Origin: Bacteroidota bacterium
GTDB taxonomy: Bacteria; Bacteroidota; Bacteroidia; Chitinophagales; Saprospiraceae
Reading direction: 5' to 3'
Length of the DNA: 64,000 nucleotides
NCBI GenBank assembly: GCA_030147525.1
Contig: JASBVF010000047.1
Location: 186,001 to 250,000 of the forward strand
The notes below the pieces were generated by a model, which was not told where the DNA came from, searched no databases, and worked only from the letters and a program-made list of their open reading frames with translations. The translations under genes and the position numbers were made by a program. Shown in pieces: positions 16,205 through 25,008 of this stretch. Position 1 is the first letter of the stretch. Each line of letters starts with the position of its first letter.

Positions 16205-16473
16205 GATTGGGTTTGTTGAAACAATTCTAAGGACACTTTGAAAAAGAATTAGTTCAAATCGTCCTCCTGAAAATTGGTATTTTAATTTAACCATCCGATT
16301 TCAACCTGCCTGCAATGTGAAGATCGGCCCAGGCAGTTCAATGATAAAAGATCAAATCCTGCTTCAAATATTGTGCAGAATTCAGCAAATTCGTTGCGCA
16401 AATCATCATTGAGCACCGCCTTGCCGGTTTTTATTTGCATTCCTTTTATCTTCAGCCCCAAATTCAAGCATTA

Positions 16474-19400
16474 ATGACAAAAACACCTACACCCTGTTTG
16501 CGCCACGGAGCGTGCCTCCTTGTCTTTTTTTTCCTTGCTTCAGCTTTCGTAAAATCTCAGTCGTTCGTCACCAATGGCAGTGCGTCGAACTCCGGTGGTG
16601 GCTGCTATCAGCTCACTCCCGATCAACCAGGTCAGGCCGGAACCATCTTCTCCGCCAGTCCGATTGACCTGAATCAACCTTTCAATCTTTCGGCCAGGTA
16701 TAACTTTGGCTGCAAAGATGTCAACGGAGCTGACGGTATCGTTTTCATTTTCGCCACCTCCAACACTGCGCTCGGAACAGGTGGAGGAGCGCTTGGTTAC
16801 CAGGGAATCACGCCCTCCATTGCCATTGAAGTGGATGATTATCAGAATGGTAACTTCGGCGACCCGGCCGAAGATCACATGGCTGTGATTTCTATGGGCA
16901 GCGTAGATCACAATGCGGCAACTGGTTTGGTGGGGCCGGTTACCATTCCCAATGTGGAAGATTGCAACGATCATTGTTTTTCAGTCAGTTGGAATCCTCA
17001 ATCGCAAACCCTCTCGGCAATCCTTGACGGAAATTTTATTTCCTATTCCGGCGACATCATCGGCAATATTTTTGGCGGAAACTCAAGTGTTTACTATGGT
17101 TTTTCCTCCGGTACGGGCTCTCTTTCCAATCCGCATGTCGTTTGCGTTGGCCCTCCTCAACTCGTTCCTATGAACGACGTCAGCATTTGCCCCGGTGAGA
17201 GCATTCAGCTCCAGGCCGATCCAAACGGAGATTCCTGGTTTTGGTCGCCTGACCCAAGTCTGAGCTCTTTCACCGTTTCTGACCCGACTGCAACCCCGCT
17301 GGCCACGACGACTTACAATGTGACCATCACCTACTCCTGCGGCAGTACCCTCACCGACGATGTTATTGTCAACGTCATTCCGCCGCCCGTAGCGACGGCC
17401 AGCAACAACGGCCCGGTCTGTGTCGGTGAAACGCTGCAACTCAGCGCCACCGGCGGGGTAAGCTATTCCTGGTCAGGGCCGCTGTTTTACAGTTCCAGCG
17501 AGCAAAACCCAAGCATCCCGAACATAGACCTGATCAACGCAGGTACCTACACCGTCACCGTCACCGATGCTAACGGCTGCACGAATACTGCATCGACGAA
17601 TGTCGTCGTTCATCAGCCGCCAGTGGTGGCGATCGTGCCGCCGCCTTTGCCATTTTGTGAAGATGCACCTGTTCAGACCTTGCAGGCCATACCGTCAGGA
17701 GGGACCTGGGGTGGCGTTGCTAATCAACAGGGACAAATTAACCCGGCCGCACTCGGACCGGGCCTTCATCAGGTGACCTACATCGCCATCGACCCGAATG
17801 GGTGCATTGGCACGGACGATATTTTCATTGAAGTCGCAGCCTTGCCCGATGTGCAAATTTTGCCTGCCGGTCCGTTTTGCGATACCGATCCGGTGCAAAC
17901 CTTGCAGGGAACCCCCGGCAATGGCATCTGGGGCGGCGCTGCCAATCCGCTCGGAGAAGTAAATCCCGGCGCACTTGGCCCCGGTTCGCACATGGTCACT
18001 TACCAGGTTATCGACGGTTTGGGTTGCGAAGCGACAGATACTTTCAACGTGGTGGTGCTGGCCGGCACAACTGTCACGATCTCGCCTGCCGGCCCGTTTT
18101 GCCCCTCTGCCGGCCCGCAAACGCTGACAGCTACGCCCCCCGGCGGGGTTTGGGGTGGCGCTGCCAATGCCCAGGGGCAGGTAAATCCTGCCGCAATCGG
18201 TCCGGGCGTACACCAGGTGACTTACTCCTACTCCGGGCCCGGCGTGTGCGCCGGTTCAGCGACAGCGACAGTCACGGTGCTTTGCCAGCCTTTTGCCAGC
18301 ATCAGCGGCAATGAAATCATTTGCGAGGGTGAAACAGCGACGCTCACCGGCCTCTGCGGCGGTACGGGCGTCAACGGCGTTTCGTGTTTCAATGGCCCCT
18401 ACACCATCACTTATGACATCAATGGCAATGCACAGGCGCCCATCACGGTGTCTTCCAGCCCGTTTTCACTTCCGGCAGGCATCCCCGGCGTGTACACCAT
18501 CGTGGATGTGACCAGCGGTAACGGTTGCACGAACACAGGCACGGGGTCCGCTGAAGTCACAGTAGCCGGAGCGCCAGAGGTGCAGAACCTGGACATTGCC
18601 TGCGACTCGACAAATACCAGCTACATCGTTACGTTTGAAATCACAGGCGGCGACCCGGGTAGCTACAGTGTGACCGGCAGCCCCGGCAATTTGACAACCA
18701 CCGCCCCTTACATTTTCACCAGCCAGCCGGTCTTGAGCGGTTCTGCCTATTCTTTCGTGGTGAATGATGCCAACGACTGCGATCCTACGACGCTTTCCGG
18801 CAATTTTTCCTGCCAGTGCGAAACGGAGGCTGGAACGATGAACCTAACGCCCATCACGGTTTGTCTGGGTGAAACAATTACCGCCACCCACAACGGTAAC
18901 GAGGTGCTCGATGGCAACGACCTGCTCTTTTTTGTGCTGCACAGCAGCAATGGCAACTCCCTCGGTGCCGTTTTCGCCACCAACTCAACACCCCAGTTCA
19001 GCCTCGTGCCGCCGATGATGTCGGGTGTAACCTATTACATTTCCGCTGTGGCAGGCAACGACGACGGGAATGGAGGGGTGGATTTGATGGACCCCTGCCT
19101 TTCGGTTTCCTTTGGCACCCCGGTAATCTTCCGGGCACTGCCAACTGCGAGCATTGGCAGTGATGTGGAAATCTGTGCCGGTGAAACGGCCACGCTGACT
19201 TTCGCCCTGACGGGAAATGCCCCGTTCGATGTGACCTACTCGGACGGCAGCCAGAATTTCACCCTGAATAATATTTTCAATGGCCACACCATCCAGGTCA
19301 GTCCGGCGATGTCCACGACGTACAGCCTCGTCTCAGTAGATGACAACTCGAACCCGGTCTGCTCGACCCAGGGCGGAAACAACGCCACCGTCACCGTTTG

Positions 19401-21702
19401 GGAACCGGCAACAGTGAATCAGGTCATGGAAATCTGCGAAGGTGAAAGCGTGCAGTTGGGTGGCGCTCCGCAAACAGCCAGCGGTACCTACACGGACACG
19501 CTCGCCACCGTTCACGGTTGCGACAGCGTCATCGTCACCGCCCTCACGGTGCATCCGCTGGATACTGTGTTTTTAAATGAAACCAGCTGCAACCCGGCTC
19601 AGGTGGGCGTTTTTACCCAAAATTTAACCAATCAAAACGGCTGCGACAGCACCGTCATCACGACGGTTGTTTTTTCACAAACAGACACCACGCTGCTCGC
19701 CTCGACCACCTGCGATCCGATGCTGGCCGGTGTTTTTACCAATAATTTCGTCACGCCGGAGGGTTGCGACAGCATCGTGATCGAAACGGTGACGCTGCTG
19801 CCCAGCGACACGACCTACCTCTCGGATACGAACTGCGACCCCGCTCAGACGGGTGTTTTCACCCAAATTCTGACCAACCAATTTGGCTGCGACAGCACCA
19901 TCATCACGACGGTTGTTTTTTCGCAAACTGATACCACGCTGCTCACCTCGGCCACCTGTGACCCGATGCTGGCCGGCGTTTTCACCAGCAATTTCGTCAC
20001 GCCGGAAGGTTGCGACAGCATCGTGATCGAAACGGTGACCCTGCTGCCCAGTGACACGACTTACCTTTCCGGCACGAATTGCGACCCTGCCCAGACGGGC
20101 GTTTTTACCCAAAATCTGTTCAATCAATTCGGTTGCGACAGCCTCGTCATCACCACCGTTACCTTCTCGGAGGCAGATACGACGCTGCTTGCTTCGACGA
20201 CTTGCGACCCGGCGCTGGCGGGAATTTTTACTCAAAACCTGTCCAATCAAAGCGGTTGCGACAGCCTCGTCATTGAAACGGTGACCCTGCTGCCCAGCGA
20301 TACGACCTACCTCGCTTCGACCACTTGTGAACCGGCTTCGGCGGGCGTTTTTACTCAAAATTTAACCAACCAAAACGGCTGCGACAGCCTCGTCATCGAA
20401 ACAGTGACGCTGCTCACGCCGGACGAGTGTGGTCTGGAAATTACCCTCACGGGCGACACGATCTCCTGCTCCACTTCGGCGGGCAGCATTGCGTTGGAAA
20501 TTACGCAGGGACAGGCGCCGTTCACCTATGCCTGGCAGTCAGCTTCGGGTGCGAACGGCAGCGGCTCGACGGACGATTTTCTCACACAAATCCAAGGTCT
20601 GCCGGGCGGCAGCTATTCCGTAACGGTGACCTCTGCCAACGGGCTGACGGCTTCGGCCCAGGCTTCGCTCGTGCAGATGACCCCGCCGGTGCTCGATCTT
20701 GATCTGGTCACGGATTTTGGCGGCTACGGGGTGAGTTGCCATGGCGCAGCAGATGGAAGTATTGCTGCTTCGGCTACGGGCGGCACCATGCCGTACACCT
20801 ATTTTTGGTCAAACAACGGGCAGGGGCAGGGGCAGGATAATTTGCCGGCAGGCAGCTACTCGGTTACGGTAAGCGGACCGTATTCCTGCACGGCGGAGGC
20901 TGAGATTTTACTGCCGGAGCCGCCGCCGCTGGCGCTGACTTTCGCCGTGAGCGACCTGGATTGTTTTGGTGAAAACGACGGGGCGGTGGTAGCAGAGCCT
21001 TCCGGCGGGGTAACGCCCTACCAGTTTTCGCTCAATGGCGGAGCGTGGCAGAACGCTGCGGTTTTCACCGGGCTGTCGGCGGGTACGTACGAGATCACGG
21101 CGCAGGATGCCAATGGTTGCGAAGCTTCGGAAATCCTCTGGATCAACGCACCCATTCCGGTGAGCGTGGAGCTTGGCGATGCCCAGGAAATTGATTTCGG
21201 TGAAACCACCACACTCACCGCCCTCGTCAATCTTCCATTCGATTCGCTGGCTTCTGTCATCTGGTCGCCGATGGACAGTTCGGAGTGCCCCGGCTGCCTG
21301 ACACAGCCCGTTGCGCCGGTTATCACCACCACCTACACGGTGAGCATCACGGCCGAAAATGGTTGCGAAGCTACAGATCAGACGACGGTGTTCGTGGACC
21401 GGCGCAAGCAGGTGTACGTTCCCAGTGCATTTTCACCCAATGATGACGGGCTGAACGATGTGTTTCTGGTTTTTGCGAAGCCAAACACAGTGGCGAGGGT
21501 GAAATCCTTCCTTGTTTTTTCACGGTGGGGCGAGACGATTTTTCAGTACTACAATTTTCCGCCGAACGACCCGGCTTACGGCTGGGACGGCAGGCACCGG
21601 GGCGAAGAGATGAACCCGGCGGTGTTCGTCTGGTTTGCCGAAGTGGAATTCCTCGACGGGCAAACGCTTTTGTTTGAGGGAGATGTGACGCTGGTGCGGT
21701 AG
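16474..21702 (+). CDS. Giant secreted surface protein: L-type lectin domain, Ig/PKD-like repeats, SprB-like repeats, gliding-type (CHU_C) T9SS sorting domain
   Basis: 1,742 residues from the ATG at 16474 (a TTG at 16435 adds 13 implausible residues). A signal peptide (LLVFFFLASAFVKSQ) is followed by a legume-lectin-like domain of about 200 residues (FNLSARYNFGCKDVNGADGI, IAIEVDDYQNGNFGDPAEDH). Then come Ig/PKD-like modules, three 74-residue repeats (17.6-18.3 kb), seven 41-residue Cys-pair repeats (19.56-20.42 kb), and SprB-like units (CHGAADGSIAASATGG, CFGENDGAVVAEPSGGVTPY). The C-terminus (VPSAFSPNDDGLNDVFLVFA to the end) is the gliding-motility-associated type B sorting domain. A cell-surface adhesin exported by T9SS is likely; the ligand is unknown. 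Confidence 0.88.
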   Translation: MTKTPTPCLRHGACLLVFFFLASAFVKSQSFVTNGSASNSGGGCYQLTPDQPGQAGTIFSASPIDLNQPFNLSARYNFGCKDVNGADGIVFIFATSNTALGTGGGALGYQGITPSIAIEVDDYQNGNFGDPAEDHMAVISMGSVDHNAATGLVGPVTIPNVEDCNDHCFSVSWNPQSQTLSAILDGNFISYSGDIIGNIFGGNSSVYYGFSSGTGSLSNPHVVCVGPPQLVPMNDVSICPGESIQLQADPNGDSWFWSPDPSLSSFTVSDPTATPLATTTYNVTITYSCGSTLTDDVIVNVIPPPVATASNNGPVCVGETLQLSATGGVSYSWSGPLFYSSSEQNPSIPNIDLINAGTYTVTVTDANGCTNTASTNVVVHQPPVVAIVPPPLPFCEDAPVQTLQAIPSGGTWGGVANQQGQINPAALGPGLHQVTYIAIDPNGCIGTDDIFIEVAALPDVQILPAGPFCDTDPVQTLQGTPGNGIWGGAANPLGEVNPGALGPGSHMVTYQVIDGLGCEATDTFNVVVLAGTTVTISPAGPFCPSAGPQTLTATPPGGVWGGAANAQGQVNPAAIGPGVHQVTYSYSGPGVCAGSATATVTVLCQPFASISGNEIICEGETATLTGLCGGTGVNGVSCFNGPYTITYDINGNAQAPITVSSSPFSLPAGIPGVYTIVDVTSGNGCTNTGTGSAEVTVAGAPEVQNLDIACDSTNTSYIVTFEITGGDPGSYSVTGSPGNLTTTAPYIFTSQPVLSGSAYSFVVNDANDCDPTTLSGNFSCQCETEAGTMNLTPITVCLGETITATHNGNEVLDGNDLLFFVLHSSNGNSLGAVFATNSTPQFSLVPPMMSGVTYYISAVAGNDDGNGGVDLMDPCLSVSFGTPVIFRALPTASIGSDVEICAGETATLTFALTGNAPFDVTYSDGSQNFTLNNIFNGHTIQVSPAMSTTYSLVSVDDNSNPVCSTQGGNNATVTVWEPATVNQVMEICEGESVQLGGAPQTASGTYTDTLATVHGCDSVIVTALTVHPLDTVFLNETSCNPAQVGVFTQNLTNQNGCDSTVITTVVFSQTDTTLLASTTCDPMLAGVFTNNFVTPEGCDSIVIETVTLLPSDTTYLSDTNCDPAQTGVFTQILTNQFGCDSTIITTVVFSQTDTTLLTSATCDPMLAGVFTSNFVTPEGCDSIVIETVTLLPSDTTYLSGTNCDPAQTGVFTQNLFNQFGCDSLVITTVTFSEADTTLLASTTCDPALAGIFTQNLSNQSGCDSLVIETVTLLPSDTTYLASTTCEPASAGVFTQNLTNQNGCDSLVIETVTLLTPDECGLEITLTGDTISCSTSAGSIALEITQGQAPFTYAWQSASGANGSGSTDDFLTQIQGLPGGSYSVTVTSANGLTASAQASLVQMTPPVLDLDLVTDFGGYGVSCHGAADGSIAASATGGTMPYTYFWSNNGQGQGQDNLPAGSYSVTVSGPYSCTAEAEILLPEPPPLALTFAVSDLDCFGENDGAVVAEPSGGVTPYQFSLNGGAWQNAAVFTGLSAGTYEITAQDANGCEASEILWINAPIPVSVELGDAQEIDFGETTTLTALVNLPFDSLASVIWSPMDSSECPGCLTQPVAPVITTTYTVSITAENGCEATDQTTVFVDRRKQVYVPSAFSPNDDGLNDVFLVFAKPNTVARVKSFLVFSRWGETIFQYYNFPPNDPAYGWDGRHRGEEMNPAVFVWFAEVEFLDGQTLLFEGDVTLVR
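17638..18303 (+). repeat. Three 222-bp repeats inside the giant surface protein
   Basis: Cys codons of equivalent repeats start at 17656, 17878 and 18100, exactly 222 bases (74 residues) apart. Each unit reads like PFC-x6-QTL-x6-G-x-WGG-A-N with a GPG-x-H-x-VTY core. Boundaries are approximate. Confidence 0.85.
19561..20421 (+). repeat. Seven 123-bp tandem repeats inside the giant surface protein
   Basis: Seven consecutive 41-residue units starting DTxxL, each with two Cys 18 residues apart (C-(D/N/E)P....GVFTQ...NQ.GCDS.VI.TV). Units 2 and 4, and units 3 and 5, are nearly identical, suggesting past duplication of an 82-residue pair. Confidence 0.9.
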
Positions 21703-21706
21703 GCTG

Positions 21707-21773
21707 GAAATTGGGAAATTGGAAATTCCGGCACCCTATACCAATGCCTGATAATTTCCAATTTCCCAATTTC
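21707..21773. terminator. Perfect 21-bp stem-loop between convergent genes, made of GGAAATT words
   Basis: Bases 21707-21727 are the exact reverse complement of 21753-21773. The arm consists of three near-copies of (G)GAAATT. It lies between the stop codons of the giant surface protein and the convergent lipoprotein and can serve both. Confidence 0.75.
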
Positions 21774-21785
21774 AATTAATTTCTT

Positions 21786-22298
21786 TCAAAACGCTTCCCC
21801 GCCGTCCGTACGATCAACTACAATCGTAGCCCGGTAAGCATTCACCGGAACGGGCCTTGCCCCTAACGGATGGGGCGCTACATTGAGCAGTTTTACATTC
21901 CGGTTGAAAACGTTCAGGTCGTTGGGTGGATCCGGGAGGTAGTTGGGAGTGGCCAGCCGGCCGGTCAGGTACTCGTCGTATTTTTCAAAGGAAAAAGCAA
22001 GTACTGCTCTGCCTTCCCAAACACACTGGTAGCCGGTAGGGCAGCGGCTGTCTTCGGTCACTTCCTGGAGGGTGATGGTGATTCTATCGGGAAAAATCAG
22101 GGCGGATTCGTTGATTTTCAGGGTGACGGGCTGGCCGAGGTAAACCTGTTTGACGGACGGGGTAAGGCTCAATTTCTCACCAAAGCTTTGTGCGCTTATC
22201 TCATCGTTGGGCATTGAAAGATCGAGCACGCCATTGTCTTGCTGGCATGCTGTGAGAAGCATGAATGTCAGGGCGGTTAATAAGATCCGGTTCTTCAT
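21786..22298 (-). CDS. Lipoprotein of unknown function with an RCP...CVWEGRA motif
   Basis: 170 residues from the ATG at 22298 (MKNRILLTALTFMLLTACQQ), lipobox LLTAC with acylated Cys18. The body is beta-rich: it has the stretch ITITLQEVTEDSRCPTGYQC followed by VWEGRAVLAFSF, a two-cysteine motif I have seen in small Bacteroidota lipoproteins of unknown function. An upstream ATG at 22373 would hide the lipobox. Envelope location is likely; no role can be assigned. It converges with the giant surface protein gene. Confidence 0.75.
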   Translation of the reverse strand: MKNRILLTALTFMLLTACQQDNGVLDLSMPNDEISAQSFGEKLSLTPSVKQVYLGQPVTLKINESALIFPDRITITLQEVTEDSRCPTGYQCVWEGRAVLAFSFEKYDEYLTGRLATPNYLPDPPNDLNVFNRNVKLLNVAPHPLGARPVPVNAYRATIVVDRTDGGEAF

Positions 22299-22461
22299 GG
22301 CGATTGTTTTTGAGTAAACAATGGTCCGGGCGGGTGTCGCCCGGAGTACGCCACTATGTTCCGGATATTTCAATCAAACATCAATGAGGAAAGTCACGGA
22401 GCCTGACACGGTTTCGGTGAGTAATGTCATGTTCAGGCCGGGAAGGGTGGGGGAGTGCTGG

Positions 22462-22570
22462 TTTTATTAAATTTAGAAATTGATAGAAATTTTGAAATTA
22501 AGTACCTGCCTGAAAATCAAGGCGGTAGATAAAATTTCCAATTTCTCTCAATTTCTAAATTTCAATAAAA
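22462..22570. repeat. Long imperfect inverted repeat built from AGAAATT words, between two lipoprotein genes
   Basis: Arms of 38 bases (22462-22499 and 22533-22570) pair except for two single-base bulges and one mismatch. The loop contains a second stem, TACCTGCCT / AGGCGGTA. Words of the type AGAAATT/GAAATT recur along each arm. It lies 20 bases beyond the stop codon of the minus-strand gene at 22590 and probably forms its 3'-end stem. Confidence 0.7.
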
Positions 22571-22589
22571 CGAAGAAAATTAGCCTGTT

Positions 22590-23114
22590 CTACCTTTCGA
22601 TTTTTGTATAAATCTTGTCGAAGCCATCAGGGCCTAAAATTCTGTAGTGGAGGTTTTTTTGGTCGACACGGCGGATGTTGTTGCAGAGGGTTTTACCATC
22701 TTTTTGTTCGATGAAACACCATCCCGTGCCACCTTCGCACTCGGTGCTTTTGCATCTTGTGTCAATTTCGAAAGTTGATTCGTTCAGCAAGTTACCTGAC
22801 CTGAAATACTTGATTGTGTTGCCGGTGATTTCGATGGTGAAATCGGGAGTAGCAGTTTCCCGCCAGCCGCCTTGCAAAATTTTGGAGTATTGCTCCTTCT
22901 CTGCAGCGAGGAAGCTGGAAGGCACCTGGCCGGCCTCACTGTCAGCACCGGCGACGTCAGCAGGTACGGCCTCTGCATTTTCCATAGTTTTGCCTGTTTC
23001 CGTCTGAGCGGCGCCGGTTTTGGCAGTATCTTGTTGCTTTTCATTGCCGCAGGCAACGAAAGAGAAACTGAAAATTACAAGGGCTAAAAACCCGAAAAGT
23101 TGGATGTTTTTCAT
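22590..23114 (-). CDS. Lipoprotein of unknown function
   Basis: 174 residues. Signal peptide MKNIQLFGFLALVIFSFSFV with lipobox FVAC (Cys22), then a low-complexity Gln/Thr/Ala/Glu linker. The C-terminal domain of about 100 residues starts LQGGWRETATPDFTIEITGN, contains a CKSTECEGGTGWCF cysteine cluster and ends FDKIYTKIER, and looks like a small lipocalin-type beta-barrel. Transcribed in the same direction as the preceding lipoprotein gene but separated from it by a stem-loop. Divergent to the ion channel homologue. No function assigned. Confidence 0.75.
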   Translation of the reverse strand: MKNIQLFGFLALVIFSFSFVACGNEKQQDTAKTGAAQTETGKTMENAEAVPADVAGADSEAGQVPSSFLAAEKEQYSKILQGGWRETATPDFTIEITGNTIKYFRSGNLLNESTFEIDTRCKSTECEGGTGWCFIEQKDGKTLCNNIRRVDQKNLHYRILGPDGFDKIYTKIER

Positions 23115-23251
23115 TACAGATAATTTTTTTTAAAATTGGTGCGAAAATAAAGGGCTTCTGCTTTTCTGAAAAATATTTTTAAACATCGCTGCACCTTCCC
23201 ATCTTTTCATCAAATTTGACCTGCAAAAATTCACCCTTCAATTCATTGAAA

Positions 23252-24229
23252 ATGAAACGATTCAGCCTGCTGTTGCTGCTTGCTTCCTTATTTTTTTACC
23301 TCCCGCTGAAAGGCCAATCCGGGAAGCCTCAGGAAGTCCTCACGGGCGTGTACCTGATGAACGTGTACGACCTCAACCTCGACGAGCACAGCTTTTTCGC
23401 CGATTTTTACATTTGGTTCAAATGGCGGGGCGACATCGACCCGACGGAGATCGAGTTCGTCAACATGGTCGAAAAATGGGGCATGACGATGGAGCCGTTT
23501 GAGGACACGATCCTGACCTTGTCCGACGGCTGGAACTACCAGGGCTACCGGGTGGAGGGGCGGTTTTTCCATCCCTTCCTGCTGGAGCGGTTTCCGCTCG
23601 ACAAACACACCCTCGAAATCCACATCGAAAACCCGGACTACCCGACGGAAGCCCTCCGTTACGTGCCTGACACGACCTCGCCGCCCATCCACATCCGGCC
23701 CGACCTGATGCTGGCCGGCTGGGACATTCTCGGCTCGGGGCTGACGCCGATGGTGCATTCCTACGGCACCGATTTCGGCAACCCCGACGACCGGGCCAGC
23801 ACGTTTTCCGATCTGGTTTTCACCTTTCGGCTCACCCGGCCACTGAGTTATTTTGTATTGAAACTACTGCTCCCGCTCACCATCGTCATCCTGGCGGCAC
23901 TGGGTGCCTTGCTGTTTTTCCCCAGCTACGTCGACGCACGCATCAGCCTGCCGGTGGGTAGCCTGCTGACGGCGGTTTTCCTGCAACAGAGCTACTCCGA
24001 CGCACTGCCCGACGTGGGTTACATGGTGCTGATGGATAAAATTTACCTGCTGGCCTACCTGCTCATCGCCACCATCATACTTCGCCTCATCCTGACCGGC
24101 AACCGGCTGCGGGAGGTGAAAAAAAAGCAGATGGATTTCAACCAACTCAAACGGCGGGAGCGGTGGATGGCAGGCGGTTTTCTCATGGCTTACCTGCTGG
24201 GAGTGCTGTTGCTGGTGTGGCTGGCGTGA
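23252..24229 (+). CDS. Pentameric ligand-gated ion channel homologue (Cys-loop receptor superfamily, bacterial type)
   Basis: 325 residues from the ATG at 23252. After a signal peptide (LLLLLASLFFYLPLKGQ) comes an extracellular ligand-binding-type beta-sandwich (VYLMNVYDLNLDEHSFFADF, YIWFKWRG; FPLDKHTLEIHIENPDYPTE at the Cys-loop position, without the cysteines). Four membrane helices follow: M1 LSYFVLKLLLPLTIVILAAL, M2 ARISLPVGSLLTAVFLQQSY, the conserved LP after M2, M3 VLMDKIYLLAYLLIATIIL and M4 near the C-terminus. This is the layout of GLIC/ELIC-type channels. It lacks a long cytoplasmic loop, as usual in bacteria. Ligand and ion selectivity cannot be read off. The frame opens at 23216, but the ATG at 23252 fits the signal peptide. 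Confidence 0.85.
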   Translation: MKRFSLLLLLASLFFYLPLKGQSGKPQEVLTGVYLMNVYDLNLDEHSFFADFYIWFKWRGDIDPTEIEFVNMVEKWGMTMEPFEDTILTLSDGWNYQGYRVEGRFFHPFLLERFPLDKHTLEIHIENPDYPTEALRYVPDTTSPPIHIRPDLMLAGWDILGSGLTPMVHSYGTDFGNPDDRASTFSDLVFTFRLTRPLSYFVLKLLLPLTIVILAALGALLFFPSYVDARISLPVGSLLTAVFLQQSYSDALPDVGYMVLMDKIYLLAYLLIATIILRLILTGNRLREVKKKQMDFNQLKRRERWMAGGFLMAYLLGVLLLVWLA

Positions 24230-24235
24230 TGGTTT

Positions 24236-24670
24236 TTACTTCAAAACGGCGCCGTTCCGCAGCCAGATGGCTTTGTTGTAACTTTTTATGGATTGAAAAT
24301 TAAATGGGGCGGAGGCTATCATAAACCCAAGGCTGCCAAACATTATTCCGCCTCTCACTTCATTGCTGGCGGAATTGAGCGCCGTGGCGGTCATGTAACC
24401 TCCCAATCCGGCAGCAAGGAAGGCTAAGCCCAGATTGCGTTTTTTTTCATACCGCTTAAACTCGATGACCGCTTCCGGGCTGACGGTCATTTCTTTTCTC
24501 AGGTTTTTTGAAAATAAGCCGAGGGGGTATTTTTCTCCGTTTTTAATGTACATGCTGTTGGAGAGATAGATGGTTTCTTTTTCGTATTGTTCAATGGCAG
24601 ATTGCGCCGAAACAATAGGGCAAACCACTACGGCAAGGAGGATTAGAAAGATGCTTTTTTTCATTTTCAT
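24236..24670 (-). CDS. Small secreted or membrane protein of unknown function
   Basis: About 144 residues from the ATG at 24670 (MKMKKSIFLILLAVVVCPIV, signal peptide ending VSAQ); an ATG two codons later at 24664 is equally possible. After an acidic N-terminal part (YEKETIYLSNSMYIKNGEKY) there are two hydrophobic Gly/Ala-rich segments (LGLAFLAAGLGGYMTATAL and GGIMFGSLGFMIASA) that could be a membrane hairpin. It converges tightly (6 bases) with the channel homologue. The much longer frame to 24796 runs back through a tandem repeat array and is unlikely. Confidence 0.65.
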   Translation of the reverse strand: MKMKKSIFLILLAVVVCPIVSAQSAIEQYEKETIYLSNSMYIKNGEKYPLGLFSKNLRKEMTVSPEAVIEFKRYEKKRNLGLAFLAAGLGGYMTATALNSASNEVRGGIMFGSLGFMIASAPFNFQSIKSYNKAIWLRNGAVLK

Positions 24671-25008
24671 TTTTTTTAAAGATAAGCGTATTGAAAGTTG
24701 ATAAGAATTGCAGGAATACACACTGTAAATCAAAGCTGTATCAGGCATTGTTTCAAAAAGTCTGACGAATTCTTTTCGGAGGTAACGAAAATTCATTTGT
24801 TACCATGTGAAGTCAAAAAGTTCTTAACAAATATCAATAAGTTACCATGGGTATTCGATTCGGAGGCAACGAATATTAAAAAGTTTCCATGCGAAGTCTC
24901 TTCGGAGGCATTAAAAGTAAAAGAATGGCAGCAATTAGCTTTTTCGTGCAAAAGCCTGTTTTCATAACAGATGGAAATCATGTTATTTTTGGCCCTAAAA
25001 TCCGACCG
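24671..25008. other. Divergent intergenic region dominated by a 42-nt repeat array
   Basis: 338 bases between two divergently transcribed genes. The central part (24775-24914) is a degenerate tandem array. I see no convincing promoter for either gene. A minus-strand ORF (24793-24981) runs through the array but its content is set by the repeats. Confidence 0.5.
24775..24914. repeat. Degenerate tandem repeat, period 42, about 3.3 copies
   Basis: TTCGGAGG starts at 24775, 24859 and 24901, i.e. 84 and 42 bases apart, and a diverged copy fills 24817-24858. Shared blocks are TTCGGAGG(T/C)AACGAA near the start and GTTACCATG near base 25 of the unit. On the minus strand the period equals 14 codons and encodes a repeating T-x-HGN-x-LIFV peptide, interrupted by TGA in the 24775 copy. 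Confidence 0.8.

Larger units (their letters stand above)
16012..16473. other. Divergent intergenic region: peroxiredoxin leader plus upstream DNA of the giant surface protein
   Basis: The half nearest the peroxiredoxin carries the poly-Cys leader ORF, the antiterminator segment and the terminator (listed separately). The right part, 16205-16473, shows no gene and no clear TAnnTTTG box in either direction. Two short ORFs over this interval (plus 16050-16241, minus 16282-16467) look spurious. Confidence 0.6.

Noticed and set aside
16050-16241. Plus-strand 63-codon ORF with a poly-Gln stretch
   Set aside because: It reads through the perfect terminator hairpin and its Gln run is the complement of the six-Cys codons of the minus-strand leader; the minus-strand reading explains the sequence better.
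19675-20358. 227-codon minus-strand frame with regular repeats
   Set aside because: Its repeats mirror the 123-bp units of the giant surface protein on the other strand.
19561-20421. CRISPR array
   Set aside because: The units are contiguous 123-bp coding repeats without spacers and keep the reading frame.
24775-24914. CRISPR array
   Set aside because: The period of 42 has diverged copies throughout, no separation into constant repeats and variable spacers, and no cas genes are present.
24793-24981. Minus-strand 62-codon ORF with HGN-x-LIFV repeats as a real gene
   Set aside because: Its content is dictated by the 42-nt repeats and it is interrupted by a stop in the third unit; reported as a repeat instead.
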